Shown here: positions 5,548 through 5,850 of the stretch, piece by piece
Layout of the letters: each line of letters opens with the position of its first letter
Numbering within the stretch: the stretch's first letter is position 1
Assembly (NCBI GenBank): GCA_016763955.1
Contig: JAESSU010000115.1
Span: forward strand, 1-5,850
From: Phycisphaeraceae bacterium
GTDB lineage: Bacteria; Planctomycetota; Phycisphaerae; Phycisphaerales; Phycisphaeraceae
DNA: 5,850 bases
Direction: 5' to 3'
Program-made: the position numbers and the translations under genes
The notes under the pieces: model-generated
The model's database searches: none
Told to the model about the DNA's origin: nothing
What the model saw: the letters and a program-made list of their open reading frames with translations, nothing else

Positions 5548-5577
5548 ATCATAGCGATGTTTGCAGTATACTTGCAA
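5548..5577 (-). promoter_or_regulatory. Promoter of the AT-rich lipoprotein gene
   Basis: On the minus strand TTGCAA (5577-5572) is followed after 18 bases by TATGAT (5553-5548), a five-of-six -10 match. Transcription would start near 5541 with a leader of about 50 bases. The -35 lies inside an imperfect palindrome at 5561-5577 that could be an operator. Confidence 0.45.
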
Positions 5578-5743
5578 CGTAAAGTCATAAATCGACTACC
5601 TTTCTTCAAATCACTATCTGAATATCATCCTAGCACCACGCACTTCTTGTATGCCTCTGCTGAATTCGGATAGACAAATTGTAACCCAAGGAATCAAAAG
5701 TCAAAACCTATCCCCTAAAAAAGAGTATAAGCCAAAAGGCAGA
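5554..5743. other. AT-rich spacer upstream of the lipoprotein gene
   Basis: Apart from the -35 region and palindrome at its left end, I see no gene, strong hairpin or repeat between the lipoprotein promoter and the IS end. All frames are interrupted or lack a supported start. Confidence 0.5.
5561..5577. promoter_or_regulatory. Imperfect palindrome overlapping the -35 (possible operator)
   Basis: The plus strand reads TTGCAGTATACTTGCAA. Removing one T leaves a perfect 16-base palindrome, TTGCA and TGCAA around GTATAC. Its overlap with the -35 of the lipoprotein promoter suggests a dimeric repressor site, but no regulator gene is in the window. Confidence 0.3.
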
Positions 5744-5750
5744 ACAGAGG

Positions 5751-5850
5751 TGGTCCCCAAATCTTGGACTGTCGATTCGCCTACTTAAGGTGGATTTCGT
5801 GGTTCATTGTTATGCTGCTGCAGGCTGAGCAACCTGAATCTCTAGGCCAT
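5751..5850 (-). mobile_element. Probable end of an IS3-type insertion sequence, cut by the window
   Basis: The segment from 5751 begins TGGTCCCCAAATCTTGGAC, which resembles IS3-family terminal inverted repeats with their CCCCAAAT...TTGGAC core. About 40 bases inward, a minus-strand frame entering from the right edge ends at 5810, the usual distance between an IS3 orfB stop and the element end. The exact boundary could differ by up to ten bases. The other end and target duplication are outside the window. Confidence 0.4.
5810..5850 (-). CDS. Possible C-terminus of an IS transposase (partial)
   Basis: Only the last 12 residues are visible, GLEIQVAQPAAA followed by TAA. There is no diagnostic motif; the assignment rests wholly on the neighbouring IS3-like terminal repeat and on frame, spacing and orientation. 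The gene body would lie to the right of the window. Confidence 0.3.
   Translation of the reverse strand, partial: GLEIQVAQPAAA

Overview
The window reads as a piece of chromosome from a member of the Planctomycetota, most likely of the Phycisphaerae type. This is an inference from the short TruB, the style of the LipA sequence, a PQQ-repeat lipoprotein and the type of REP-associated transposase; there is no rRNA or other phylogenetic marker here to prove it. Both lipoproteins carry clear lipoboxes, so the cell exports lipoproteins. Left part (1-1842), core metabolism on the minus strand: lipA (lipoyl synthase) is followed after a 30-base gap by truB (tRNA pseudouridine-55 synthase), probably as one transcript. 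No strong Shine-Dalgarno sequence precedes either start. Middle (1843-3409): divergent from lipA is a plus-strand lipoprotein built from PQQ-type beta-propeller repeats, resembling BamB. Its best start is at 2108, preceded by a GGAG site and a reasonable -35/-10 pair. A short tandem heptamer array lies in the divergent intergenic region. Right part (3410-5850), accessory and repeat-rich: a 361-base gap carries stem-loops and several CAGGG-type repeats. Then comes an intact REP-associated tyrosine transposase (RAYT, Y1/IS200-like HUH enzyme) on the minus strand, with an almost perfect ACGGGGTC/GACCCCGT hairpin just upstream of its start. A further 365-base gap holds another long hairpin, direct repeats, and a terminator that belongs to the next gene. 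That gene is a visibly AT-rich minus-strand lipoprotein of unknown function, with a strong ribosome binding site, a good promoter candidate and its own terminator. The right edge looks like the end of an IS3-type insertion sequence that continues outside the window. The housekeeping genes are ordinary. I see no convincing new multi-gene system. The parts that deserve a second look are the RAYT with its hairpin and repeat-rich flank, and the AT-rich lipoprotein cassette lying between two mobile elements.
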